A stretch of 64,000 bases of DNA, from assembly GCF_040784935.1 (NCBI RefSeq), contig NZ_CP160680.1:5623802-5687801 (forward strand), in the 5' to 3' direction. A program made the position numbers and the translations under genes. Position 1 is the stretch's first letter; each line of letters starts with the position of its first letter. This document shows, piece after piece, positions 46,157-54,115 of this stretch. The stretch comes from Lewinella sp. LCG006. Its GTDB lineage: Bacteria; Bacteroidota; Bacteroidia; Chitinophagales; Saprospiraceae. The notes beneath the pieces were generated by a model. It was not told where the DNA came from, did no database searches, and was given only the letters and a program-made list of their open reading frames with translations.

Positions 46157-46552
46157 TTACAATTCCCACTGATGCTTCCTCGCTTCGTTCAAAATTAGGA
46201 AAAAAGGAACCCACCAGATCAAATCGTTGGAGATGAGGGTATACCCAAACGATGCGGGAACCTGCCCCGTGAGGTAGTTGAAGACAAAACCAATAGGACC
46301 GAAAATTTTGCCAATAAAACCCACCGCTACAATAGGCCAGTGCTTGACAGGATTGACCGCTGACCACCAGTAACCCAGGCCATAAACACCGATGACCATC
46401 CCCATGCCTTGCCAGATCATAGGGTGCACAGGGTCGGCCATGCCCGTAAGCCGGAAAAAAGATAGGGGGAACAATACGACCCAGGCTCCCCAAAGCAGGT
46501 TGTACACTGCGGCCAGCCGCATTACCGTTGTCATCCAAGGTTTACTTTCCAT
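46157..46552 (-). CDS. Small polytopic membrane protein
   Basis: The 131-residue product has four probable membrane segments (TVMRLAAVYNLLWGAWVVLF, GMGMVIGVYGLGYWWSAV, WPIVAVGFIGKIFGPIGFVF, LIWWVPFFLILNEAR). It has several conserved-looking Trp/Gly pairs and no enzymatic motif that I recognise. It overlaps the start region of the gene product at 46542-46955 by 11 bp; that gene is upstream on the same strand, so the pair is one transcription unit. Function unknown. Confidence 0.78.
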   Translation of the reverse strand: MESKPWMTTVMRLAAVYNLLWGAWVVLFPLSFFRLTGMADPVHPMIWQGMGMVIGVYGLGYWWSAVNPVKHWPIVAVGFIGKIFGPIGFVFNYLTGQVPASFGYTLISNDLIWWVPFFLILNEARKHQWEL

Positions 46553-46955
46553 AATAAGCTAGACTGATAATAAAAATGATGGTCCAAAGTGCCGTGCGGA
46601 GCCAATTGACTTTCACCAGTTGCTGCCTTTCCTGCTGGCAGGGTAAGGCACATCCAATTACATTGTGCAGCGGTACGGCCAGCAAAAAAGTAAGCCCCCA
46701 ATTGAGAAGTACCAATACCAGCAAAGCAATCGACTCGAAGCCAGGAGAGAGATAGGAGTCGATAGCATACACCACCAACTGACCTAACATTAGGGGCAAT
46801 ACGATTATCGTGATTCTCTTGGTATAGACCTGGTGCCAGCGTTTGATATCCACATCATTGTAGTAACAAAGCCCTGGATAGATTACCAACTGCACGATCC
46901 AAATCAGCACGAAAAGCCCTGTATCGAATACGATCTTAATTACCTCTATATCCAT
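46542..46955 (-). CDS. Polytopic membrane protein, paired with the downstream small membrane protein
   Basis: The 137-residue protein starts at ATG 46955. It has four membrane segments: IVFDTGLFVLIWIVQLVIYP, ITIIVLPLMLGQLVVYAI, ALLVLVLLNWGLTFLLAVPL and WLRTALWTIIFIISLAYYG. A polar loop contains YPGLCYYNDVDIKRWHQVYT, and a later loop LHNVIGCALPCQQE has two cysteines. The family is not recognised with certainty. It overlaps the next gene by 11 bp, so both may form one complex. Confidence 0.75.
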   Translation of the reverse strand: MDIEVIKIVFDTGLFVLIWIVQLVIYPGLCYYNDVDIKRWHQVYTKRITIIVLPLMLGQLVVYAIDSYLSPGFESIALLVLVLLNWGLTFLLAVPLHNVIGCALPCQQERQQLVKVNWLRTALWTIIFIISLAYYGK

Positions 46956-47154
46956 GTTGTAATTGGTTAGTGGGTATAAGACAATCATCCAGGTGTTTTG
47001 TTGAAAAATTGAGGATTTGCCCTGTTAGCGCCCCGTCTTAAAATTTCTTATAATCCCTCGTATGGTTCAAAAACCACCTCTTGAAAACTATGTGTCTATG
47101 TAAAAAATCTACTGTGGTTATGTGGTGAAAAAAAATCTAGGTGGTTTTGGTGTT
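46956..47154. other. Intergenic gap with repeat copy
   Basis: This 199-bp gap lies between two minus-strand genes. It contains the third copy of the TAATCCCT...TGGTTCAAAAA motif (near 47050) and otherwise no structure I can name. Confidence 0.4.
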
Positions 47155-48171
47155 TCACCTCTCCACCCAGACCACCTGCCCCTCTGTGTCGAGATAGGAC
47201 CATTTACCATCTTTTTCCACCAGGGCGAGGCCATCCTGGAAACTGTGGGCATGATCGAAACGGAAGGGAATGACCGTCTGCCCCTGCGGATCAATGAATC
47301 CCCATTGGCCTTTTTCGCGTACGGGAGCAAGGCCCTCGGCAAAGTCCAGGGCCTGACTGTAACGATAGGGAACAACGAGTTCTCCGTGCGCATTAAGGAA
47401 ACCCACCTTCATGCCATCACTCACGCGCGCAAAGCCATTGTGAAAAGCCTCGGCGGCAAGAAACTGCGGCTTCACGAGCCACTCGCCGTCGGTTTGCAAA
47501 TAGCCCCAATGGTCGTTGATCATAATGGCAGCCAACCCCTCCGTAAATTGTGGCGGATGCTCGGGCGACCAGCGCCACCGCGCGGTTGTCACCACTTCGC
47601 CAGCACGATTGAGCAAGCCCCAGCGGCCATCTTCGATATAGACGCCCACCTGGTCCATCCATGGCAAGGTGAGGTCGTAGTCGGGGTCTACCATCCACTG
47701 GCCGGCCGTGTCGATATACCCAAAGTGATTGCCAAGTTTAGCCGGTGCGCGTTGGTGGAGAAAAGGCGCCACCAGGTCGAAACTAAAATCAATGGCCACG
47801 TTGCCGTCAGGGTCAATAAAACCATAAAGATGTTGGCTTTTGACGGCGGCCAGCCCATCGCTAAAATCCATGGCCGACTCGTAGATGCAAGGAATACGAA
47901 TCCTACCCTTGGGGCCGATAAATCCCCAGTTTTGCGCCAGCTGCACCCTGGCCCGATCGTGTTCAAAAGGAGAGATGTGGCGGAAAAGATGCCGAAGGAG
48001 CGGCCGTCCCAGGAGGTCAAGCGGCACCCAATGGTCGATGAGTTCTACCAGGGCAAAGCCATTGTGGAATTCTTCGGCCGCGAGGTACTGCGGCTCAATA
48101 ACAACTTGCCCTTCGTGGTCCATAAACCCAAAGCGGCCTTGTTCGCGGATAATGTAACGGTGGTCTTTCAT
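47155..48171 (-). CDS. WG-repeat protein
   Basis: The 338-residue protein consists almost entirely of about ten WG repeats of 31-36 residues with the form WGFID..G..VIP..Y..A..F.DGLA.V (for example YGFIDPDGNVAIDFSFDLVA, WGFIDPQGQTVIPFRFDHAH). There is no signal peptide or membrane segment, so it should be cytoplasmic unless exported unconventionally. WG-repeat proteins have no defined biochemical function. The opposite strand is also open over nearly the same span (47122-48186), but its translation is low-complexity and lacks any domain. Confidence 0.9.
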   Translation of the reverse strand: MKDHRYIIREQGRFGFMDHEGQVVIEPQYLAAEEFHNGFALVELIDHWVPLDLLGRPLLRHLFRHISPFEHDRARVQLAQNWGFIGPKGRIRIPCIYESAMDFSDGLAAVKSQHLYGFIDPDGNVAIDFSFDLVAPFLHQRAPAKLGNHFGYIDTAGQWMVDPDYDLTLPWMDQVGVYIEDGRWGLLNRAGEVVTTARWRWSPEHPPQFTEGLAAIMINDHWGYLQTDGEWLVKPQFLAAEAFHNGFARVSDGMKVGFLNAHGELVVPYRYSQALDFAEGLAPVREKGQWGFIDPQGQTVIPFRFDHAHSFQDGLALVEKDGKWSYLDTEGQVVWVER

Positions 48172-48281
48172 CTAGGGCGAAGATAAGCTGGACTTTTGGA
48201 ATTTCCTTATGTTGCTCTACCGATGCTTGCAGTAACATTGGTCTACCGTATATCTTCAAAAAAACGATGTATTTTTGTAGT

Positions 48282-49082
48282 ATGAAAATCAAAGAACTTT
48301 GGGTTTATCCCGTGAAATCTCTGGCTGGTAATGCCGTCGCTTCTGCTACTTTAGCGGCCCGTGGTTTTGTCGATGACCGCCGTTGGATGCTGATCGACGA
48401 GAATGGTCGGTTCATTTCACAACGCGAGCATGCCCACTTGGCGCGTTGGCACGCACACACGGAAGCAGATGACTTGCTACTGGAGCAGCTGGATACGGGC
48501 CAACAGCTCCGAATTAGCGCAGCTCGAGCAGAAGAAGGCCCGCTGGTGCAAGTTCAAGTTTGGGATGATCAATTTGCGGCCCGTCTGGTGGAGACCCTTA
48601 CTCAGGAGGAATTGAGTACTGCCCTGGGTATTCCCTGTCGGCTGGTATATATGCCCGATGATGCTAACCGGCCTTTGGATCCCCGCTACGCACAAGGAGA
48701 AGAATACATAAGCTTTGCCGACGGCTATCCTTATCTGGTGGCCAACCAAGCTTCCCTAGACGCACTGTCTGCGGAAGTAGGAGAGGAGCTAAGTATGCAG
48801 CGTTTTCGCCCGAATATCGTATTAGAAGGCGCTCCTGCATTTGAGGAAGATGAGTGGCAAGCTTTACAAATGGGTGGGGAAACTTTTCGCCTACCTAAAC
48901 CATGTGCCCGTTGTGTGGTCATTACCATCGATCCCGCCACCATGGCTAAAAACCCACGTATTTTCGCCACCTTGGCCCAGATGCATAGTCAGGAAAAGAA
49001 AGTCCTTTTCGGGATGAATGCCTGCTGGGAGGGTAAGGGTGTAGGGGAGTTGGTGGTAGGCGAGGAGGTAGTGCCGTTATAA
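48282..49082 (+). CDS. MOSC domain protein with MOSC N-terminal beta barrel
   Basis: The 266-residue protein begins MKIKELWVYPVKSLAGN, the start of the MOSC_N beta-barrel domain, with RGFVDDRRWMLIDENGRFIS. The MOSC domain follows, with RFRPNIVLEG and the cysteine in PCARCVVITIDPAT that binds molybdenum cofactor sulphur in related enzymes (YcbX, mARC). These enzymes reduce N-hydroxylated substrates with the cofactor. No C-terminal ferredoxin domain is present, unlike E. coli YcbX, so a separate electron donor is needed. TATTTTTG (48270-48277), a -7-like element, lies just before the ATG. Confidence 0.9.
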   Translation: MKIKELWVYPVKSLAGNAVASATLAARGFVDDRRWMLIDENGRFISQREHAHLARWHAHTEADDLLLEQLDTGQQLRISAARAEEGPLVQVQVWDDQFAARLVETLTQEELSTALGIPCRLVYMPDDANRPLDPRYAQGEEYISFADGYPYLVANQASLDALSAEVGEELSMQRFRPNIVLEGAPAFEEDEWQALQMGGETFRLPKPCARCVVITIDPATMAKNPRIFATLAQMHSQEKKVLFGMNACWEGKGVGELVVGEEVVPL

Positions 49083-49096
49083 GTGTTAGACACTTA

Positions 49097-49227
49097 AAAG
49101 TCGGAAATCGGAGGTGGGAAGTCGGAAGTATTAGATACTGCTAGTTGTAATGAGAAATAATCTTCCTTACAAGCTTACGTGTGTCACTTACTTCCGATTT
49201 CCGACTTCCGACTTCCGATTTCCTTAA
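49097..49227. repeat. Inverted repeat of GGAAGTCGGAAAT units
   Basis: AAGTCGGAAATCGGAGGTGG (from about 49099) and GGAAGTCGGAAGTA on the left are complementary to TACTTCCGATTTCCGACTTC (from about 49190) on the right. They could form an imperfect stem of about 30 bp with a loop of about 55 bases. It sits between convergent genes and could act as a bidirectional terminator or be a dispersed repeat. Confidence 0.55.
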
Positions 49228-50099
49228 AGCGTCATCGGCACATCCATCAACAACAACTTCGTGTCGCTGGTAGCTTTGATAGCAAAAGCCTCTGTGTCCC
49301 AGATGCCGAAGCCGTCGCGCTTGCTGAGTTGTTGGCCGGCTACCTCAACTTCTCCTTCAATAACGAAGGCGTAAACACCGTTGCCTGAGCGTTTAATCTC
49401 GTAGTCGCCACTCCATCCCTTTTCCAGATCACCCAGGTGAAACCAGGCGTCTTGGTGAACCCACACGCCGGCGTCGTCTTTGCTGGGCGAGAGTACTTGC
49501 TGTAGTTGGTTCTTGGTGTCTTTATTTTCCAGCGTAATCTGGTCGTAACGAGGTTCAACCCCTTTCTGACGGGGGAACATCCAGATTTGCAGGAAGCGCA
49601 CCTCTTCGTCGCTGCTTTTGTTGTATTCACTGTGGAAGACGCCAGTACCAGCACTCATCACTTGTACATCCCCCTGGCGGATGACGGCAGTGTTGTCCAT
49701 GCTGTCTTTGTGTTCTAGTGCTCCGGACAACGGAATAGAGATGATCTCCATATTGTCATGAGGATGGCGACCAAAGCCTCGGCCAGGTGCTACGGTATCG
49801 TCGTTCAGCACGCGCAACACTCCAAAGTGCACCCGCTCTGGGTTGTAGTAATTCGCAAAACTAAAGGTATGATGACTATTTAACCAACCGTGGTTGGCGT
49901 GGCCGCGCGTATCGGCTTTATGCAAAATCGTTTTCATCGTTTTTATTTCTTGGTTTGGTAAATGATTGAAGCCCACCGGTGCCATCAGCTTGTCGTAGGT
50001 AGAAGGCCGCTCGGTGGCTTTACTGTTGGCAGCTTTCGCACCCAAGGTGAGGCCAGCAGCTCCTAGTAGGCTTTTCCGTAGAAATTGTTTCCGTTTCAT
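49224..50099 (-). CDS. Pirin family protein with N-terminal extension (exported)
   Basis: The 291-residue protein has a normal YhhW/quercetinase-like pirin from about residue 55 (MKTILHKADTRGHANHGWLN). The metal ligands are His112, His114 (GRHPHDNMEI), His156 and Glu158 (GVFHSEYNKS). The first 54 residues are an addition: MKRKQFLRKSLLGAAGLTLG looks like a Tat-type signal and is followed by a spacer. Internal Met55 could give a cytoplasmic form. Activity is not known; related pirins bind Fe or Cu and some degrade quercetin. It is related to the exported pirin at 33284-34246 but not adjacent to it. Confidence 0.9.
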   Translation of the reverse strand: MKRKQFLRKSLLGAAGLTLGAKAANSKATERPSTYDKLMAPVGFNHLPNQEIKTMKTILHKADTRGHANHGWLNSHHTFSFANYYNPERVHFGVLRVLNDDTVAPGRGFGRHPHDNMEIISIPLSGALEHKDSMDNTAVIRQGDVQVMSAGTGVFHSEYNKSSDEEVRFLQIWMFPRQKGVEPRYDQITLENKDTKNQLQQVLSPSKDDAGVWVHQDAWFHLGDLEKGWSGDYEIKRSGNGVYAFVIEGEVEVAGQQLSKRDGFGIWDTEAFAIKATSDTKLLLMDVPMTL

Positions 50100-50456
50100 A
50101 AGCTGTTTGTTTTCAACAAAAATCGTTTAAAAACCAATGTTGGTACATATAAAAATTACCTCAAGACATAGGAAAATGACAGAAAACCAAAAGATTGGTT
50201 AATTGGTCTTTTGGGTGGATGACTGTGTGTTGTCTGGCCGACGGCTTAAACCAAAAGAATGGTTAACTGGTTAACTGGTTTTTTGGGAAATGAGATGGTG
50301 GATATTTAGTACGGCTTCACATTTAAGCCAATCAATGTCCCTCTACCCCATACTAAGTACCGCTATATTCTTCGTATGCATACATTCATACATTAACATT
50401 GTTCGTCGTAGGTTGCACCTGCGATACTATATCCCATTGTTCGTCGTAGGTTGCAC
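50100..50456. other. Intergenic region, 357 bp, with two types of short repeat
   Basis: Two related hairpins lie at about 50187-50214 (CCAAAAGA paired with TCTTTTGG) and 50251-50286 (CCAAAA paired with TTTTGG). Each encloses TGGTTAA/TGGTTAAC units. The right part contains the first copy of a 38-bp tandem repeat. TACCCCATACTAAGTACC (about 50345) matches part of the sequence before 5116. I see no gene. Confidence 0.6.
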
Positions 50457-50473
50457 CTACGATACTATATCCC
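50398..50473. repeat. 38-bp direct tandem repeat, two copies
   Basis: Two adjacent 38-bp copies (50398-50435 and 50436-50473) differ at one base (GCGAT against ACGAT). Each contains a small hairpin CGTAGGT-TGC-ACCTACG. The second copy runs 17 bases into the 3' end of the AraC-family gene and encodes its last residues and stop codon. Confidence 0.88.
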
Positions 50474-51323
50474 CCCTCCTAAACCCACTCGGTGACTCTC
50501 CCGTACACTTCCTGAAAAAGCTGCTGAAATAAAGCGGATCCTGGAACCCTAGTTCGTAAGCAATTTCCTTGATACTATGATCCGTAAAACGTAGGCTTCG
50601 TTTCGCATTCAGGATGATCTTTTCTTGAATCAGCTCTTTAGCGGTTTTGCCCAGCAAGCTTTTTACAATTTGGTTGAGATACTTAGCAGATATGTGTAGT
50701 TGCTGGGCGTATTCCTGTACCTGGTGTTGCTCCCGGAAGTGTTCGGTAATCAGTTTTTTAAATTCCCGCAAAAGGGTGCTGCCTCCCTGGTCGCTTCCTG
50801 GTAGTGGCTCAGGCAGTTGGCATTGGGCATGACAATCAATGAGGAAAAGTTTTAGATAAGCACTCATGCTTGCTATGCGGTAAGGCCCTTCCGACAAATA
50901 GACTTCCTGCAAGTAGGAGAGAAGTACTTGCGCACGTTCTGCTATAGCAGTGGGCAACTTTAGCGGTGGTCGTTCATCAAAATGCCCAAAGAGGTTCATT
51001 TCGGTGATGAAGTCCTCGTTGATATGGTTATGTACCAAAAAGTCGCGAGAAAAGGTGATGACCCAGCCATACGGCTTTTCGTAAGGAATAAGTTGATGCA
51101 CCTGCCGAGGCGACACAAAAAACACCTCGTTTACCGCCAGGGGGTAACGATTAAAATCTATGAGATGCTCACCTTTCCCTTTTTGTATCCAGATAACCGT
51201 ATAGTAATCGTGGCTGTGTGCTACATCGGTCTTTCCCTGAGCCTGGTCGTGGATGTCTTCCATCCGCTGGATGTTGAAGGTAAAGGCTGCCGGTCTTATG
51301 CTTTTGGTGGTGATGTCGATCAT
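50457..51323 (-). CDS. AraC-family transcriptional regulator
   Basis: The 288-residue protein has an N-terminal cupin-like sensor domain (HSHDYYTVIWIQKGKGEHLI, VNEVFFVSPRQVHQL) and a C-terminal pair of helix-turn-helix motifs (VQEYAQQLHISAKYLNQIVK and IKEIAYELGFQDPLYFSSFF, then RKCTGESPSGFRR). It should bind DNA in response to a small ligand. I chose ATG 51323; a TTG at 51335 directly follows the stop of the upstream gene. Its C-terminal DIVS and stop are encoded by a repeat. Its position at the end of the nucleotidase operon suggests that it controls that operon. Confidence 0.92.
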   Translation of the reverse strand: MIDITTKSIRPAAFTFNIQRMEDIHDQAQGKTDVAHSHDYYTVIWIQKGKGEHLIDFNRYPLAVNEVFFVSPRQVHQLIPYEKPYGWVITFSRDFLVHNHINEDFITEMNLFGHFDERPPLKLPTAIAERAQVLLSYLQEVYLSEGPYRIASMSAYLKLFLIDCHAQCQLPEPLPGSDQGGSTLLREFKKLITEHFREQHQVQEYAQQLHISAKYLNQIVKSLLGKTAKELIQEKIILNAKRSLRFTDHSIKEIAYELGFQDPLYFSSFFRKCTGESPSGFRRGDIVS

Positions 51324-51335
51324 CGTTTCCTGCAA

Positions 51336-52253
51336 CTATGCCAGCCACTCATTTGCACAATTAAAGCATCGCTTGCCTCGCCGTTGATCGAAGCTTACAT
51401 CAATGCGACCCAGAAGAATTCCAGCCCAACCAACCTGGTGAACGAGCACCCCTTGCTGATCGCGATTATTGACCACCACAGGTTCGTCCAGAAAAGTATG
51501 GGTGTGCCCACCCAGAATGAGATCTATGTTGCGGCTTTCAGCTGCCAGTACCAGATCACTGACCTTCTCCTCCTGGTAACGATACCCCAGATGCGACAAA
51601 CATACCACCAGGTCACATTTTTCTTCCAGTTTTAAATGCGCTGCCGTCTTATTGGCTGCTGCAATCGGATCCGTATAGGTTGCCGCTCCCGTCAGAGAGG
51701 CAGGAACCAGGCCTTCCAGTTCAATACCTACCCCCAAGATGCCAATGCGTAAAGGCCCTTTTTCAATGATCTGATAGGGACGTACTTTGCCTGCTAGCGG
51801 CGTGTCCTCAAGGCGGTAATTGCTATTCACAAGCCCAAAAGAGGCGTGCTGGTCAAATTGCAACGCCAGGTTCTCAATGCCTCCATCAAAATCGTGGTTG
51901 CCAATCGTGGTTACATCGTAGCCCATCTCGGTCATGAGTTTGAATTCCAACTCTCCATTATAGAGGTTGAAATAGGGCGTTCCCTGAAAAATATCACCAG
52001 CGTCAAGTAGCAAAACGTGTTCTAATTCCTTGCGCAGGTTCGCGATCTTACGGGCGCGGCGTACGGCTCCACCCATACCCGCATTGCGACCACCATCTTG
52101 CGGGAAAGGCTCAATGCGGCTGTGCCAGTCGTTGGTGTGTAAAATCGTCAAGGAAACTGTCTCGGGAGTACCCAGCGCTAGCGCGGGGCTCAGACCACTA
52201 CCGATCATCAGTCCGGTGGCACTTATCTGTCGGAGGAATGTTCTTCTACGCAT
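51336..52253 (-). CDS. 5'-nucleotidase-type metallophosphoesterase, catalytic domain only
   Basis: The 305-residue protein carries the calcineurin-like catalytic domain of the 5'-nucleotidase family: HTNDWHSRIEPF (Asp42, His44), LLLDAGDIFQGT (Asp84), IGNHDFDGG (Asn119, His120), VVCLSHLGY and ILGGHTHT complete the two-metal site. A Tat-like signal MRRRTFLRQISATGLMIGSG targets it to the periplasm. The usual C-terminal substrate-binding domain is missing and is encoded by the gene just upstream in the operon. Probable substrates are nucleotides or related phosphate esters. Confidence 0.92.
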   Translation of the reverse strand: MRRRTFLRQISATGLMIGSGLSPALALGTPETVSLTILHTNDWHSRIEPFPQDGGRNAGMGGAVRRARKIANLRKELEHVLLLDAGDIFQGTPYFNLYNGELEFKLMTEMGYDVTTIGNHDFDGGIENLALQFDQHASFGLVNSNYRLEDTPLAGKVRPYQIIEKGPLRIGILGVGIELEGLVPASLTGAATYTDPIAAANKTAAHLKLEEKCDLVVCLSHLGYRYQEEKVSDLVLAAESRNIDLILGGHTHTFLDEPVVVNNRDQQGVLVHQVGWAGILLGRIDVSFDQRRGKRCFNCANEWLA

Positions 52254-52293
52254 GGTATTACTTTTTGCCGAATGAGATTTTCAAACAAGCATT

Positions 52294-53052
52294 TTAATCT
52301 CCCCAAATTATTCGCTGCCCTTTGCTATTGGCTGAAACGGGTAAGCCTTGCTCGGTCAGTCGCTTCACATGACGGATCAGGAGATCCCTCACAAATAGTC
52401 CGGTATTTTCCCGAGGCAGGTCGATCAGAAAATCGGCATCACCACCACCGTTGGCAATATAGTCAGGGAGTGCAATATGGTAGGTTGCTTGAGGATCAAT
52501 AGGCTTGCCACCCAAAGTAAGGCGATCTGCCCGGTTTCCCTTGAGGGTAAACTGTACTTCTTTGCTCACGGGCCAGCCACCATCAGCTGCTACGAGATCG
52601 AAGAAGCGTTGGGTCATCGTACCTGACATTTCTACGATAACTTGCATATTATCAAACGGCATCAATTCATAGATTTTTCCCAAGGTAATCGGACCTTCGG
52701 GAAGTTCGGGAATTCGTAAGCCGCCGTAGTTTTGTACACTGGCATCAATGATGGTTTTACTAATGGTCTGTGTTTCAGCTTGCAAGGCATCCGCAACCCA
52801 ATTGCCTAGTGGAGACTCTGGTTTTTCTTTATACAGTCTGCCGGATACCTCCCCAATGACGCTGTTCATTTGCCCGTCAAGGGTGTTTTTATAAGGGGCA
52901 ATAATGGCCATCAGGGGATCTTCATCGGTCGGATCATCGGCTGCCGCTATCCGGTAATTGGCAGGATCAGCACTGGCGGGCTGATAGTATTTGTTGCAAC
53001 TAATGAGTAGCAGCAGCGGGAGTAGGAATCGGAGCGAATTTCGGGATAACAC
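52294..53052 (-). CDS. 5'-nucleotidase C-terminal domain lipoprotein
   Basis: The 252-residue lipoprotein (lipobox LISC, LPLLLLISCNKY) consists of the 5_nucleotid_C domain alone: SPLGNWVADALQ, NYGGLRIPELPEGPITLGKI, YELMPFDNMQVIVEMSG, and YHIALPDYIANGGGDADFL, which hold the nucleoside-binding residues. It starts with GTG, overlapping the preceding stop as TAGTG. The catalytic domain is encoded 40 bp downstream. Together they would equal one normal 5'-nucleotidase. Lipidation would tether the substrate-binding half to a membrane while the catalytic half is soluble. Confidence 0.9.
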   Translation of the reverse strand: MLSRNSLRFLLPLLLLISCNKYYQPASADPANYRIAAADDPTDEDPLMAIIAPYKNTLDGQMNSVIGEVSGRLYKEKPESPLGNWVADALQAETQTISKTIIDASVQNYGGLRIPELPEGPITLGKIYELMPFDNMQVIVEMSGTMTQRFFDLVAADGGWPVSKEVQFTLKGNRADRLTLGGKPIDPQATYHIALPDYIANGGGDADFLIDLPRENTGLFVRDLLIRHVKRLTEQGLPVSANSKGQRIIWGD

Positions 53053-53972
53053 TACTTGATGGTTTTGGGGGTAAAACGAGTAATGGACGCTGCCTTGCCA
53101 AGCAAGCCTTCACTGGAAATCAGCAGGTTGTCGGATGCGTCAAAGGTCATCCCCTCGGGTTGAGGGAAGGCTTCTTCATCCAACAGCTGCACGTGCATCA
53201 CCTGGTTGGTGACGGGATCAACAATGATTAATATTTTGCCTACAGAGGCGAGTACATAGATATGCCCCGTTTTGGGATGGACCGCAACGGCCGAAGGCTT
53301 GAAGTTGTAGGGCTTACCGCCATTGCCAATAATTCTGCCAATTTCTTTTTCGGCGATGGTGATGATCGGTTCAGGTTTTACGCGTTTGGTGATCAGGTCG
53401 AAAGCGTAAACCCCCTTTATGTTTTTAGGAAGCTCCGCCACATCATCGGGGGCACCTTCCTTGGGGGCAATAAGCAAACGATTGCGGCTGGCATCAAAGC
53501 AAAGGCCTTCTGTATCATTGCGATAGGAAAAAGAAGTCTCAAATTTCTGAACAGTATCCGGAACAGCTAGATGAAACTGATAGAGATCCCCATCACGTTC
53601 CAGGATGAAAACGTGGTCGCCTACCAGGCAAAGATCCTCGTAGTCACGGTCTTTGTCAAAGGGCGTTTGGCTGACAATATTACCTGAGTTAAGATCAACG
53701 GTGAAAAGGATACCTTTTTCGTCCTGGATAGCCATCACCTGATCCAGATTGATGGAAGTAATGCCCGAAATTTCTTTGAGGGTGCTATTGAGTTCCGTAC
53801 GAAAACCTTTCGTATCTATTTTGTAGGGAAAAGTATAGTCAGTGGCTACGGTGAAGGCCATCTGAGGAGGTTTGTTGTTAATTGCAAAAACCGAGTAGCC
53901 TATAGCTATCACCAATATGGCTACAACAATTAGCCAGGTAACAGTCGTAGAGTTTTGTAAGTCCATTTTCAT
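53052..53972 (-). CDS. SdiA-regulated (YjiK-like) membrane-anchored beta-propeller protein
   Basis: The 306-residue protein (ATG 53972) has one N-terminal membrane anchor (TVTWLIVVAILVIAIGYSVF) and a periplasmic beta-propeller: LNSTLKEISGITSINLDQVM, YEDLCLVGDHVFILERDGDL, NDTEGLCFDASRNRLLIAPK, PSAVAVHPKTGHIYVLAS and FPQPEGMTFDASDNLLISSE. This is the SdiA-regulated family, of unknown biochemical role, with conserved Glu/Asp residues in EG and ED motifs. It is the first gene of the operon with the split nucleotidase and the AraC regulator. Confidence 0.88.
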   Translation of the reverse strand: MKMDLQNSTTVTWLIVVAILVIAIGYSVFAINNKPPQMAFTVATDYTFPYKIDTKGFRTELNSTLKEISGITSINLDQVMAIQDEKGILFTVDLNSGNIVSQTPFDKDRDYEDLCLVGDHVFILERDGDLYQFHLAVPDTVQKFETSFSYRNDTEGLCFDASRNRLLIAPKEGAPDDVAELPKNIKGVYAFDLITKRVKPEPIITIAEKEIGRIIGNGGKPYNFKPSAVAVHPKTGHIYVLASVGKILIIVDPVTNQVMHVQLLDEEAFPQPEGMTFDASDNLLISSEGLLGKAASITRFTPKTIK

Positions 53973-54115
53973 AGTATGCAGTTCAGTGCTCAACACTAAT
54001 TTCTTCTGGTGAAGGAACGAAAAAATAGGCGGTTTGGCAAGAAGGGGTTAAGAATTCAGAAGGTGCTTTATGAAAAACGTTTAGAGGCCCCCCTGAGATT
54101 GTGTTGTTATTTTAC

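Noticed and set aside
46119-46538. 139-codon minus-strand frame overlapping the small membrane gene
   Set aside because: It overlaps the 131-residue protein in another frame; the latter has clean membrane segments and an 11-bp overlap with its neighbour.
47122-48186. 354-codon plus-strand open frame opposite the WG-repeat gene
   Set aside because: Its translation has no domain and mirrors the repeats on the other strand; the minus-strand frame has ten recognisable WG repeats.
50398-50473. Tandem 38-bp repeat considered as a CRISPR fragment
   Set aside because: There are only two copies, directly adjacent with no spacer, and no cas genes in the window.
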